Counted from the stretch's first letter, positions 1-8,794 are shown. The stretch is DNA of 32,232 bases from Kiritimatiellia bacterium (GCA_017481725.1 JAFUOX010000098.1:107168-139399), one strand, 5' to 3'. Translations and numbers: made by a program. Notes: a model not told the origin generated them from the letters alone.

Positions 1-287
1 TCACTTGGAAAAACAACGGTAGTAATAGTTTGATTTCCATACAACAGGCTATCCCCAAGTATCAGTCCAGAAGTATCAGTATCTTTACAAATACTGGATA
101 AATCTAAAACATCGGCACCAGATTTGTAACTTGTGAGTTTAATTTTCTCTTCTGTTATTTCATACACAAATGACCAATTCCCATCAGAAACCTCTTTGTC
201 ATTTATTACCCACTCTGCCTTAGCGATTAATCCAATTCCCATTAAGATTAAAAGAGATCCCAATTTTTTTAATGATAAAATATTCAT
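1..287 (-). CDS. Secreted protein, partial (BspA-like LRR candidate)
   Basis: I read this by hand on the minus strand. An ATG at 287 opens a frame that runs off the window start, giving about 95 residues. The N-terminus is a clear signal peptide: a Lys pair, then a hydrophobic run, then a small-residue site ending in AKA before EWVIN. The visible mature part has short beta-type segments, and its last residues (TITTVVFPS) look like the first turn of a BspA-type LRR_5 repeat, as in the protein at 18274-20304. An AGGGG ribosome-binding site precedes the ATG at suitable spacing. The gene is divergent from the 520-3252 gene. Family membership is an inference from a very short stretch; the signal peptide and reading frame are seen directly. 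The 3' part lies outside the window. Confidence 0.7.
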   Translation of the reverse strand, partial: MNILSLKKLGSLLILMGIGLIAKAEWVINDKEVSDGNWSFVYEITEEKIKLTSYKSGADVLDLSSICKDTDTSGLILGDSLLYGNQTITTVVFPS

Positions 288-346
288 TTTCTACCCCTAA
301 CATTTTAAATAAAATAGGCATAAATATTTGCCTAACTTGTGGCTAT

Positions 347-375
347 ATTCTAATACAGGTATAATGGATTTTCAA
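347..375 (-). promoter_or_regulatory. Predicted sigma70-type promoter for the leftward partial gene
   Basis: On the minus strand TTGAAA (375-370) is followed after exactly 17 bases by TAGAAT (352-347), about 60 bases before the start at 287. A 6-bp inverted repeat TAGGCA/TGCCTA (315-320 / 329-334) lies in the predicted leader. Confidence 0.5.
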
Positions 376-435
376 GAAAAATAAATTTTACGAAAAATTT
401 CGCTTCACCTTTTTTAGTAAAATTTTGTCAAATAA

Positions 436-464
436 TTGTCAAGTAATAAATTTTTTGATAAAAT
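436..464 (+). promoter_or_regulatory. Predicted sigma70-type promoter for the 520-3252 gene
   Basis: TTGTCA (436-441), a 17-base spacer and TAAAAT (459-464) give five of six consensus matches in each box. The predicted leader is about 50 bases and ends in an AGAAGG ribosome-binding site before the ATG at 520. Confidence 0.6.
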
Positions 465-519
465 CAAGTTTGTAAAGCGTAATTTTCACGATTGTAAGTT
501 TTTATAGAAGGTTATTTTT

Positions 520-3252
520 ATGAATATTAAAACTTTATTTGTTTTGTCAAGTCTGATAGGTGCGTCATTGTCGTTAAACGCAGAATTTGCCGCTTCTCTA
601 CAATTGAAGACTTCTGGCTACACTGGAGAAGAGACTCTACAGGATTTTCCTCTGCTTGTACGCCTTTCTTCTGAGAAAATTGATGGCTTTGACTATAGTT
701 TCTTTCAGGCAGATGGCAAGGATATGCAGTTTACAAATGAGGATGGCTCTGTCATATATAAGCATGAGATAGATACTTGGAATGTTAATGGTGAGTCTCT
801 TGTTTGGGTGTTGGTTCCTGAACTAACAAAGGATACAACTATTTGTATGAATTTTGGTGATGAGTCAATTACAGAAGCTCCAAGCTATTCCTTAGATGGC
901 TCTCTTTGGAGGGATGCTGGCTACACCGCAGTTTGGCATTTGGGTGAGCCTGACCCAGATTCAGAAACAGACGGAGGCATTTCCTATGATGCCACAAAAA
1001 ATAATTTAAATGCCAAAAACTCTCTTGTGTCATCTCCTGTTCAAGATGGTGCTCTTGGCGTTGCCCGAAATATCGGTTCTGCAAATAATGTTGCAGGAGG
1101 GGGTGGCTTGATTGTTGAAAATTGGTCAACTGCAGCTTTTACAAATACATTTACCGTTTCCACATGGGTGCGCCATCAGGTTGATTCTGTACGCTATGAT
1201 ACACTTTTCTCCACAAAACCTTCAATTACAGATGATGTTAATGGTTGGGGTGTAGGAACAAGCATCTCTTCGTATTTTAGTCTCTATACCTTTGGAATGG
1301 GTAGATCTCATATTGATTTTGTAACACCAGGAAGTGCGTCTGGAGGAGGATGGCAAAAGCTCGATATAATCTATGATGGATCAAATCGTTCTTTTTATAC
1401 AAATGGTGTGTTCTATAAATCAGTAATAAATGCCTCAAAGGCAACAGAAAATACAGAAACAAAAGTGCTTGCTATTGGCTCAAATACAAATAATGGACAA
1501 ATTTGGAAGGGCGATATAGACGAAACTCGCTTTGCTTATGGCGTTATTCGTTCAGCAGATTGGATTAGTGCAGAATATTCTTCGCAGTTCTCTGATGATT
1601 TTATTTCCTATGGCAGTATTGAGTTTGGTCAGGGTTCGCTTTCTATTTCTGGTGATATTGGAAATTATGGAAATCCAACTCCAAATTATGGAATTATGTC
1701 TAGCTTGTCTTCAGGAGATACCTTTACAGCTTCTTTAGATGAGATTATTGTTAATGATGGCGAAAAGGAGCGCTACATCAATTTGGGCTATTCTCATTAT
1801 ACTATTCTTGACTTTGATACAGGAGAGAAAGAGCTTGTTCAAAGTGGAGAAGAGAATTCCTTTGAATATGTTCACCAAAATATTGATGAATTGGTTTGGC
1901 ATTTGCGTAAGGAGTATTTTGTTACTATAAATGTTGTTGGGGATAATGGAACTGCCTCATTTGATGAAGGTTGGTGTGCGGATGGCTCAACTTTGACATT
2001 TACAGTCAATCCAGTTGAGGGATATGAATGCTCTAGCTTGCTCGGTGTTGATGAGCAGAGCTATGAGATTTCTGGTAATACGGTTTCTGTTCAAGTTGCT
2101 TCTGCAATGGATTTAGAGATTATGTTTGTTCCTGTTGGTGCAAACGTATTTGTGCGATATGTGTCTGCTCAAGGCTCTGATGAAAATGATGGTTTTACAC
2201 AAGAGACAGCCAAGGGAACAATCAAATCTGCAATAGAATCTATTGATATACTTTCAGCAAAAGGCACTGTTTTTGTTGCACCAGGTAGATATGAGCAGGC
2301 TGAGACAATAACAATATCAAATGCTATTGATGTTGTTGGTATTACTGGAAAGCCAGAGGATGTTGTTTTGGCAAACACTGCAGCTGGTCAAAAAATATTT
2401 ATTCTAAATAATTCTGAGGCAATGGTTGCAAACTTGGTTGCTGAAGGTGGTTCGAGAATAAATGCATATAATACTGATTTTGGTGGTAATATTAGAATCG
2501 ATACAGCGGGTGGTGTTGTTTCAAATTGCGTTATTCGTAATGCTTCATGTACTTCTCGACATCCTCGTGGAATTGGCATATATTTAGATAGTGAAGCAGC
2601 TCTAGTTACACAATGCGTGATTACAAATAACTATACTTCTGGTCGATATTCCGATAAGCTTTATGGTATTGGTGTCCACATTATGAATGGAACAATAGAA
2701 AACTCTCTTGTTGCGGATAATTATTCTAACAATATAATAGAAAGTGAAAGCTCAAGAGAATATTCTTCTACTGGCGGTATATATATAGAAAATGGTGCAG
2801 TAATAAATTGCACAGTTGTTAGAAATAAGGGACACCAGAATGGTGGTATTTATGCAACAGCAAATGCATTCATTGTAAATACAGTTGCTGTTGGCAATGA
2901 GCTAACAGGTCCTACAGATGTAGTGACACAGGCATATGATTTTGGAGGTAAGCTAGAGAACGCAACTAATTGTGTGGCTCAAGTATTAACACGAGTCGAA
3001 GAAGGGGCTGAGGCAGTTGTATTCCCAGACACAAATTCATGCCTTGTATCAGATGCTTCCTCTTTGTTTAGGGATTATACTGCAGGAGATTTCTTCCCTA
3101 ATGATAAATCGATATTGATAAATAAAGGAACAAACCTTGTAAAGCCAAGCTCAGAGGTTGACTTAAAAGGTACGGCTCGTATCAGCTATAGTATCATTGA
3201 TATTGGTGCTTATGAGTATTCGGCTAACCAAACTATTATCATTATTCGATAA
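520..3252 (+). CDS. Secreted DUF2341/LamG/beta-helix multidomain protein
   Basis: This is a 910-aa exported protein. Residues 1-21 form a signal peptide. Residues about 43-113 match DUF2341 (hydrophobic FPLLVRL strand, later ICMNFGD). About 130-355 resembles a LamG/concanavalin-like lectin fold (AVWHLGE start, paired Trp/Gly strands, a late DIDETRF strand). About 465-540 resembles a divergent InlB B-repeat / Flg_new module (TINVVGDNGTAS, TLTFTVNPVEGYE). About 545-900 is a right-handed parallel beta-helix of the pectate-lyase-like superfamily, beginning YVSAQGSDENDGFT and ending DIGAYEY. The DUF2341 plus LamG combination is common in PVC-group surface proteins. I infer a glycan-binding or adhesive surface role; catalysis cannot be claimed. 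There is no PEP-CTERM or LPXTG signal, only a short hydrophobic tail (TIIIIR). The sugar isomerase gene starts 18 bases downstream. Confidence 0.85.
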   Translation: MNIKTLFVLSSLIGASLSLNAEFAASLQLKTSGYTGEETLQDFPLLVRLSSEKIDGFDYSFFQADGKDMQFTNEDGSVIYKHEIDTWNVNGESLVWVLVPELTKDTTICMNFGDESITEAPSYSLDGSLWRDAGYTAVWHLGEPDPDSETDGGISYDATKNNLNAKNSLVSSPVQDGALGVARNIGSANNVAGGGGLIVENWSTAAFTNTFTVSTWVRHQVDSVRYDTLFSTKPSITDDVNGWGVGTSISSYFSLYTFGMGRSHIDFVTPGSASGGGWQKLDIIYDGSNRSFYTNGVFYKSVINASKATENTETKVLAIGSNTNNGQIWKGDIDETRFAYGVIRSADWISAEYSSQFSDDFISYGSIEFGQGSLSISGDIGNYGNPTPNYGIMSSLSSGDTFTASLDEIIVNDGEKERYINLGYSHYTILDFDTGEKELVQSGEENSFEYVHQNIDELVWHLRKEYFVTINVVGDNGTASFDEGWCADGSTLTFTVNPVEGYECSSLLGVDEQSYEISGNTVSVQVASAMDLEIMFVPVGANVFVRYVSAQGSDENDGFTQETAKGTIKSAIESIDILSAKGTVFVAPGRYEQAETITISNAIDVVGITGKPEDVVLANTAAGQKIFILNNSEAMVANLVAEGGSRINAYNTDFGGNIRIDTAGGVVSNCVIRNASCTSRHPRGIGIYLDSEAALVTQCVITNNYTSGRYSDKLYGIGVHIMNGTIENSLVADNYSNNIIESESSREYSSTGGIYIENGAVINCTVVRNKGHQNGGIYATANAFIVNTVAVGNELTGPTDVVTQAYDFGGKLENATNCVAQVLTRVEEGAEAVVFPDTNSCLVSDASSLFRDYTAGDFFPNDKSILINKGTNLVKPSSEVDLKGTARISYSIIDIGAYEYSANQTIIIIR

Positions 3253-3270
3253 TAAACAAAAAGGTTTTTT

Positions 3271-4686
3271 ATGAAAATAGCACTATTTTCCGTGGGACAT
3301 CATCCATACTGGGCACAATTCCCTGGTCTTTTGGAGCTTCTTAATGAAAAAACAACTGCATTAGAGCAAGAGCTGAAAAAACGCAACGCAGAGGTTGGGT
3401 GCTTTGGCTTAGTAGATAGTGCCGAGCTTGCAGCTGAGACTGCCGATAAAATTGCTGCATGGATGCCAGATATAGTTATGGTGCACATGGCAACCTACGC
3501 TTCTTCTGCAACCTTTGCTGCAATTGTGCAAACAGTGCATTGTCCATTTGTGCTTGTTGCTTTGCAGCCTGATGAAAGGCTAGACCCTGCCACAGCCACA
3601 ACCTTCCGTCAGCTCTATAATGATGACATTTGCTCTGTCCCAGAGTTTACAGGAGTTGCTGAAAGATTAGGCCGCCCTGTTGCAGGAATAATTGTTGGAC
3701 GCACAGGCGATGACCCACATGTGGCAGCAGAGCTAGATGACTGGTGCAGAGTTGCCGCAGCACTTGGCTCTTTGAAGCATGCACGTATCGGACTAATGGG
3801 ACACGCCATGGAGCATATGTTTGATATGCAGGCAGACCCAACGGCTGTTGCGGCTGCATTTGGTGTGCATGTGGCAATGTGTGAGCCACACGAAATCCTG
3901 CGCGAGCTTCCTGCGGTGACAGAGGAGCAAATTGTTGAGCGTGAAAAAATAATTCTTGAAAGCTTTGATGCACCAGACCCTGGTGTTGATACGATTGCGG
4001 AGAAGCTCCGTGCTGATGATTTAAGAGCTTCTGCACGTGCTTCATTAGCACTTGAGCGCTTTATCAATGCTCGCGCGCTCGATGGCTTAGCATATTATTT
4101 TGAAGGGGCAGAAGGTAGTGCAGAGCGCGATTTGCCGGGACAGATGATTGTTGGTAATTCTCTCTTGATTGGTCAAGGCTTCCCAATGTGTGGTGAGTTT
4201 GACATTAAGACATGTCTTGCCATGTATATTATGGATCGCATTGGAGCAGGTGGCTCATTTGCAGAAATTCATCCGATAGATTTCTCTCGTGAAACAGTGC
4301 TTATTGGTCACGATGGTCCACACCATATCAAGCTAGCACAGGGCAAGCCGATAGTGCGTTCCCTAAAGAAATTCCATGGCAAACCAGGGCATGGTGCAAG
4401 TGTGGAGTTCTCCATTAAGCAGGGTCCAATTACAATCCTTTCTATGGGATTAACACGTAAGGGCTTCCGCTTTGTTGTCGCAGAAGGGGAGAGTGTTGTA
4501 GGCGATTTGCCAAAGACAGGTAATACAAATACGCATGCTTCCTTTGGCCCAGATATTCGTGGATTCCTAGAGCGTTGGTCAATGGCTTGCCCAACACATC
4601 ACTTCGCACTTGGAGTAGGTCATACTGCAAAAACCTTGAAGCGTATTGCTGATGCTCTTGGTATTGAGTTTGTTTACGTTTCCTAA
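3271..4686 (+). CDS. L-arabinose/L-fucose isomerase-family sugar isomerase
   Basis: This is a 471-aa protein without a signal peptide, so cytoplasmic. Members of the FucI/AraA fold interconvert aldoses and ketoses using a divalent metal (usually Mn). The E. coli AraA metal ligands are E306, E333, H350 and H450. Here E309 (CGEFD), E332 (FAEIHP), H347 (IGHDGPHH) and H443/H444 (PTHHFALGVGH) occur at matching spacing, so the active site appears complete. The N-terminal half has the expected Rossmann-like pattern (MKIALFSVG, DIVMVHMATYAS, ARIGLMGHAM). The length is near the roughly 500 of AraA. An AAGG ribosome-binding site precedes the ATG. Only 18 bases separate it from the secreted-protein gene, so the two may be co-transcribed. 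The substrate cannot be read from the sequence; L-arabinose, L-fucose or another pentose or deoxyhexose are all possible. Confidence 0.8.
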   Translation: MKIALFSVGHHPYWAQFPGLLELLNEKTTALEQELKKRNAEVGCFGLVDSAELAAETADKIAAWMPDIVMVHMATYASSATFAAIVQTVHCPFVLVALQPDERLDPATATTFRQLYNDDICSVPEFTGVAERLGRPVAGIIVGRTGDDPHVAAELDDWCRVAAALGSLKHARIGLMGHAMEHMFDMQADPTAVAAAFGVHVAMCEPHEILRELPAVTEEQIVEREKIILESFDAPDPGVDTIAEKLRADDLRASARASLALERFINARALDGLAYYFEGAEGSAERDLPGQMIVGNSLLIGQGFPMCGEFDIKTCLAMYIMDRIGAGGSFAEIHPIDFSRETVLIGHDGPHHIKLAQGKPIVRSLKKFHGKPGHGASVEFSIKQGPITILSMGLTRKGFRFVVAEGESVVGDLPKTGNTNTHASFGPDIRGFLERWSMACPTHHFALGVGHTAKTLKRIADALGIEFVYVS

Positions 4687-4897
4687 TCTTCCCAATAGCT
4701 GTAGAAGCATAAATTCAATACTAAAATAAACCGATTATTCTTCCGTTGCGAGAGGTGCGCGAGCGATAGCGAGACGCTCCTCTCGTTTATTCCGCCTTGT
4801 ACTCAAAACGGGCCTAGCGTGCTTAGCACGCTCGCATTGCGTGAAAACTCTAATTCAATAATGACGATTAGACAGTTAGACGATTGAATAGGTAGTT

Positions 4898-5019
4898 TAG
4901 CGCTTAGGGGACAATGGGGACACAGGGGACCTTGAGGACAAATTTACTTAAGCGCTAGAAAACTTGCTCTCCCGTCGCCAATGTCCCCTATGTCCTCAAT
5001 GTCCCCACATAAAATAGAG
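4898..5019 (+). repeat. Dispersed repeat, copy A (left border of 15-kb segment)
   Basis: Bases 4950-5019 match 20331-20400 at 67 of 70 positions in the same orientation. A 9-bp perfect inverted repeat (TAGCGCTTA at 4898-4906, TAAGCGCTA at 4949-4957) forms a stem at the left edge. The enclosed loop is a run of GGGGAC-type motifs, partly complementary to the C-rich GTCCCC motifs at 4983-5006. Similarity to copy B extends weakly left to about 4934. Confidence 0.85.
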
Positions 5020-5032
5020 CAACTTGTGTTTT

Positions 5033-5085
5033 AATTTAGTCATTTTCTTGAAAATGACTAAATTGAACTTGACAATGACCAAATT
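5033..5085 (+). promoter_or_regulatory. Operator-like triple repeat upstream of fic
   Basis: A 15-bp sequence GAAAATGACTAAATT at 5050-5064 has a perfect inverted copy at 5033-5047 (2-base gap) and a 13/15 direct copy at 5071-5085. The two direct copies are 21 bp apart, about two helical turns. A TTGACA box (5069-5074) overlaps the third copy, though the best -10 at 17-base spacing (TACTTT, 5092-5097) is poor. I infer an autoregulatory site bound by the winged-helix Fic protein encoded just downstream. Confidence 0.6.
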
Positions 5086-5142
5086 AAATGATACTTTTTT
5101 ATTATAAAAATATGACTTTATATTTAATTTATGAGGTAAAAC

Positions 5143-6198
5143 TTGAGAAACTATAATTATATTGATGATTTGGAAAAGTTTTTGACACCAGATGTTGTTT
5201 CCATGCTTACTCAAATTTATGAATTTAAAGGTAAGCAAAATATTTTTACTGAGTCAAATATAAATGTACTTACAGGTCTCATAGAAATAGCAAAAATACA
5301 AAGTACAGAAAGCTCAAATAAAATAGAAGGCATATATACTTCTGATGAGAGAATTAAAAAACTGGTTCTCTCTAAAACTAATCCTGTAAATATGGCAGAA
5401 GAAGAAATTGCAGGATACAGGGATGTGCTTAACACAATCCATTCCAGTCATGACGGTATCCCAGTAAAACCTAATATTATCTTGCAGCTTCACAGGGATT
5501 TATATAAATTTAATGTGTCTTCATCCGGTGGACAATATAAAAATAACGATAATGTTATTTCTGAAGAGGATGCTCTTGGGAATAAATTTGTCAGATTTAA
5601 GCCTGTTGAAGCTTGGGCAACATCTGTAAATATGGAAAAGTTGTGCGAAGCATTCAATGAGGCAATCTTAAATGAAACAGTAAACCCTTTAATTATTATC
5701 CCAATGTTTATTCTTGATTTCTTGTGTATCCATCCATTTAATGATGGGAATGGACGCATGAGCAGGCTTCTCACTCTTTTGTTGCTATATCGCAGTGGAT
5801 TTATGGTTGGTAAATATGTAAGTTTGGAGAAGCTGATAGAGTCAACAAAAGAAAATTATTATGAGGCTTTACAAGAAAGCTCAAAAGGTTGGCATGAAAA
5901 TCAAAATGATTATGCTCCTTTTGTGAAATACATACTTTCTATTGTTCTTGCTGCATATAGAGAATTTGTTTCTCGGTCTAATGTGATAATGGATAAAAAA
6001 TTATCAAAGCCGGATAGAGTAGCAAAGATTATAGAAGATTCTTTTGAAAAAGTAACAAAACAATTTATTTTGAATAAATGCCCTGATATTAGTGAAACTA
6101 CAGTACAAAGAACATTAAATGAATTACTGAAGCAGGGTAAAATCATAAAAAAATCAGGCGGAAGATATTCTTCTTATATATGGAATAGAGAGGATTAA
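5143..6198 (+). CDS. Fic-family protein with C-terminal winged helix
   Basis: This is a 351-aa protein. The Fic core motif HPFNDGNGRMSR is intact at 197-208 (catalytic His197, phosphate-binding loop, Arg205/Arg208). A target-binding flap (SSGGQYKN) lies near 127-134. An inhibitory helix motif of the S-x-x-x-E-G type (S58, E62, G63) precedes the core, as in autoinhibited class II Fic enzymes, which usually transfer AMP to protein hydroxyls. Residues about 285-351 resemble a winged helix (SETTVQRTLNELLKQGKII), suggesting DNA binding. The start is TTG at 5143: GAGGT lies 5 bases upstream, and the in-frame ATG at 5131 is followed by a stop. Stop and hsdM start are separated by 2 bases, so this is the first gene of the R-M operon. 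Role as regulator or modifier of the R-M system is inferred; AMPylation targets are unknown. Confidence 0.88.
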   Translation: MRNYNYIDDLEKFLTPDVVSMLTQIYEFKGKQNIFTESNINVLTGLIEIAKIQSTESSNKIEGIYTSDERIKKLVLSKTNPVNMAEEEIAGYRDVLNTIHSSHDGIPVKPNIILQLHRDLYKFNVSSSGGQYKNNDNVISEEDALGNKFVRFKPVEAWATSVNMEKLCEAFNEAILNETVNPLIIIPMFILDFLCIHPFNDGNGRMSRLLTLLLLYRSGFMVGKYVSLEKLIESTKENYYEALQESSKGWHENQNDYAPFVKYILSIVLAAYREFVSRSNVIMDKKLSKPDRVAKIIEDSFEKVTKQFILNKCPDISETTVQRTLNELLKQGKIIKKSGGRYSSYIWNRED

Positions 6199-6200
6199 AA

Positions 6201-7697
6201 ATGATTACAGGTGAACTTAAAAATAAAATAGACGGACTTTGGGATGTTTTTGCTGCAGGTGGTATTGTAAATCCACTAGAAGTTATTGAGCAAATTACTT
6301 ATCTAATGTTTATTCACGATTTAGATGATACAGATAATCTAAGGTCAAAAGAAAGTGCTATGCTGGGGCTTCCTTACAAGAGTATTTTTGCGAATGAGGT
6401 TGTTATTGGGAACAGAACAGTTGACGGAACACAGCTTAAATGGTCAATCTTTCGTGATTTTCCTGCATCTAAAATGTATTCTGTTGTTCAAGAATGGGTA
6501 TTCCCATTTATTAAGAATTTGCACCCGGAAAAGGATAGTGCATATTCAAAATATATGGGAGATGCTATCTTTAAGCTTCCAACACCGCTTTTGCTAGATA
6601 AGGTTGTTACCAGTCTTGATAGTATTTATGATTTAATGAAAAATTCCAATGACAGTGATGTCAGGGGAGATGTTTATGAATATCTTTTGAATAAGATAGC
6701 AACATCAGGATTAAATGGACAATTCCGCACACCTCGTCATATTATTAAAATGATGGTCGCAATGATGCAACCAAAAGCAGATGATACTATCTGTGATCCT
6801 GCTTGTGGAACAAGTGGATTTCTTGTTACAGCTGCGGAATACTTAAAGGAAAACCATAAGGAAGAAATCTTCTATAATAGACAGAAAAAAGACCACTATA
6901 TGAACTCTATGTTCTTCGGCTACGATATGGATAGAACGATGCTTCGTATCGGTGCTATGAATATGATGACACATGGTATTGACAGCCCGTTTATTGAATA
7001 CCGTGATAGCTTGTCAGACCAGAATGCGGACAGAGATAAGTATTCTCTTGTATTAGCAAATCCACCATTCAAAGGTAGCCTTGACTATGATATTGTGTCT
7101 GCCGATTTGCTTAAAATGTGCAAGACAAAAAAAACAGAGCTTTTATTCCTTGCACTGTTCCTTCGTATGCTTAAAATTGGTGGCAGATGTGCTTGCATAG
7201 TTCCTGATGGTGTATTATTTGGCTCATCAACTGCACATAAAGCAATTCGCAAGGAGATTATAGAAAACAACCGCCTTGAGGCTGTTGTTTCTATGCCTTC
7301 GGGTGTGTTTAAACCCTATGCCGGAGTTTCTACCGCTATACTTGTATTTACAAAAACAGGTCATGGTGGAACGGATAAAGTGTGGTTCTATGATATGAAA
7401 GCGGACGGATATTCCCTTGACGATAAGAGAACGCCTGTAGCTGAAAATGATATTCCCGATATTATCGAAAGATTCCATAATCTTGATAAAGAAGCGGACA
7501 GAGCAAAGACTGAACAGAGCTTCTTTGTGGATAAGCAGGACATAGTAAATAACGGTTACGACCTTTCTATCAATAAATATAAAGAAGTGGAATATACTCC
7601 TGTGGAATACCCGTCCACATCAGAAATTATGGCAGACCTCCACGAACTCGAAATGGAAATAACCAAAGGGCTGGCAGAATTGGAGGAAATGCTGTGA
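6201..7697 (+). CDS. hsdM: Type I restriction-modification N6-adenine methyltransferase (M subunit)
   Basis: This is a 498-aa protein. Residues 1-140 are the HsdM_N-type helical domain. GQFRTPRHI (173-181) leads into the methyltransferase domain. The AdoMet motif DPACGTSGF is at 199-207 and the catalytic NPPF at 287-290, the signature of N6-adenine amino-methyltransferases. The length fits HsdM (about 480-530). The C-terminus is helical and acidic, as expected for contact with HsdS. A GAGAGG ribosome-binding site lies in the end of the fic gene. hsdS follows with a one-base stop/start overlap. All catalytic motifs are intact, so methylation should still work even though hsdR is broken; that functional statement is inferred. 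Confidence 0.95.
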   Translation: MITGELKNKIDGLWDVFAAGGIVNPLEVIEQITYLMFIHDLDDTDNLRSKESAMLGLPYKSIFANEVVIGNRTVDGTQLKWSIFRDFPASKMYSVVQEWVFPFIKNLHPEKDSAYSKYMGDAIFKLPTPLLLDKVVTSLDSIYDLMKNSNDSDVRGDVYEYLLNKIATSGLNGQFRTPRHIIKMMVAMMQPKADDTICDPACGTSGFLVTAAEYLKENHKEEIFYNRQKKDHYMNSMFFGYDMDRTMLRIGAMNMMTHGIDSPFIEYRDSLSDQNADRDKYSLVLANPPFKGSLDYDIVSADLLKMCKTKKTELLFLALFLRMLKIGGRCACIVPDGVLFGSSTAHKAIRKEIIENNRLEAVVSMPSGVFKPYAGVSTAILVFTKTGHGGTDKVWFYDMKADGYSLDDKRTPVAENDIPDIIERFHNLDKEADRAKTEQSFFVDKQDIVNNGYDLSINKYKEVEYTPVEYPSTSEIMADLHELEMEITKGLAELEEML

Positions 7698-8794
7698 TGG
7701 AGAAAGTAAAATTAGGAGATGTATGTGATAAAGCCTCGTCAAATATAGCTCAAAAAGATTTGGAAAACAATGAAGGCAAATTTCCAATTTATGGTGCAAG
7801 TGGCTTCATTAAAAATGTTGATTTTTACAAACAGGAAAAAGAATATATTGCTGTAGTAAAAGACGGAGCAGGTGTTGGAAGAATTATAAAATGCCCAGCA
7901 AAATCTTCTGTAATAGGAACTATGCAATACATTTTGCCGAAAGAAAATGTTGATATAGAATTTTTGGCATTTTCTATGGAAAATATGAATTTAGCAAAAT
8001 ACTATAGTGGTGCAACTATTCCGCATATATACTTCAAAGACTATTGTAACGAAGAATTTTTATTACCAACTATTTCAGAACAAAAAGTAATAGCAAATGT
8101 ATTAAATAAAATCACAGGTTTAATCAACAAACGAAAAGAGCAACTTTTAAAGTTGGACGAGCTTGTCAAAGCACGATTTGTCGAACTGTTTGGTGACCCT
8201 GTTCAGAATCCTCTTGGGTGGCCTACAAAGCCTTTGCTTGAGATGGGATACTGTAAAAACGGTATGAATTTCCACACAGGTGACAGTGGTATCGAAATGC
8301 ACTGCTTAGGCGTTGGCGACTTTAAGGATTTCTCCGTTATTGATGGTACAGACCATTTGCCTACGATATCTCTGAATGAAGCACCTCCAGAGGAAAGTAT
8401 GCTGCGAGATGGAGATATCGTCTTTGTCCGTTCCAACGGCAACAAAGCACTTGTTGGCCGTTGTTTGGTTGTCTATCCCCGTAATACGCCAACCACCTAT
8501 AGCGGTTTTTGCATTCGCTACCGCTTAACGAATGGCGAAGTTAACACAGCTTATTTGTTGCGTGTGTTAAAAACAGATTCCATGCGAAAGAGGATGGCAG
8601 GGCGTGGCGCTAATATCCAGAATCTCAATCAACAAATCCTTGCTACATTGGATATTCCAATGCCGCCGATGGAATTACAGGAGCAATTTGCAGCTTTCGT
8701 CGAACAGACCGACAAATCAAAATTGGAAATACAAAAGAGTCTTGAAAAATTAGAACTTCTTAAAAAAGCACTAATGCAAAAATATTTTGGGTAA
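7697..8794 (+). CDS. hsdS: Type I restriction-modification specificity subunit
   Basis: This protein of about 365 aa has the classic two-TRD layout. TRD1 covers about 1-130 (PIYGASGFIKN, IPHIYFKDY). A conserved central helix follows at about 130-165 (VLNKITGLINKRKEQLLKLDELVKARF, a dimer-type coiled coil, ending ELFGDP). TRD2 covers about 170-315 (GDIVFVRSNG, NIQNLNQQIL), and a distal helix ends LKKALMQKYFG. I chose the ATG at 7697, overlapping the hsdM TGA by one base; a GTG at 7694 is also possible. GGAGG at 7682-7686 serves either. Base composition jumps from about 25% GC (8041-8100) to about 53% (8401-8460) at the TRD boundary, indicating that TRD2 was acquired by recombination. HsdS sets the bipartite recognition sequence, which cannot be predicted here. 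Confidence 0.93.
   Translation: MEKVKLGDVCDKASSNIAQKDLENNEGKFPIYGASGFIKNVDFYKQEKEYIAVVKDGAGVGRIIKCPAKSSVIGTMQYILPKENVDIEFLAFSMENMNLAKYYSGATIPHIYFKDYCNEEFLLPTISEQKVIANVLNKITGLINKRKEQLLKLDELVKARFVELFGDPVQNPLGWPTKPLLEMGYCKNGMNFHTGDSGIEMHCLGVGDFKDFSVIDGTDHLPTISLNEAPPEESMLRDGDIVFVRSNGNKALVGRCLVVYPRNTPTTYSGFCIRYRLTNGEVNTAYLLRVLKTDSMRKRMAGRGANIQNLNQQILATLDIPMPPMELQEQFAAFVEQTDKSKLEIQKSLEKLELLKKALMQKYFG

Larger units (their letters stand above)
4687..5142. other. Intergenic spacer rich in hairpins and repeats
   Basis: No credible gene is present; the 80-codon minus-strand frame at 4996-5238 mostly shadows the Fic gene. The spacer holds an imperfect 10-bp stem (4750-4759 with 4775-4784), a perfect 7-bp hairpin with loop TTA (4816-4832), a G-rich then C-rich repeat block (4898-5019) and the operator-like array at 5033-5085. 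The first hairpin could act as a terminator for the isomerase gene, but it is not followed by a convincing T-tract. Confidence 0.6.

Noticed and set aside
3615..4067. Long minus-strand frames (150 and 134 codons) inside the isomerase gene
   Set aside because: Shadows of the strongly supported plus-strand isomerase; Ser/Ala-rich and Gln/His-rich translations without motifs.
4750..4785. Hairpin after the isomerase gene as a Rho-independent terminator
   Set aside because: The stem has a mismatch, the loop is 15 bases, and the following GTTTATT is a poor T-tract.
4905..5006. Regular GGGGAC / GTCCCC motifs resembling a CRISPR or tandem array
   Set aside because: Spacing is irregular, units are 8-12 bases, and there are no unique spacers or cas genes. 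Explained by the dispersed repeat and its fold-back.
5092..5108. Clear -10 box for the fic promoter
   Set aside because: TACTTT at the correct spacing from TTGACA matches only three of six positions, and the better TATAAA (5103-5108) is 28 bases away; I list only the operator array.
4996..5238. 80-codon minus-strand frame upstream of fic
   Set aside because: Overlaps the operator array and the fic start; no ribosome-binding site and no recognisable product.
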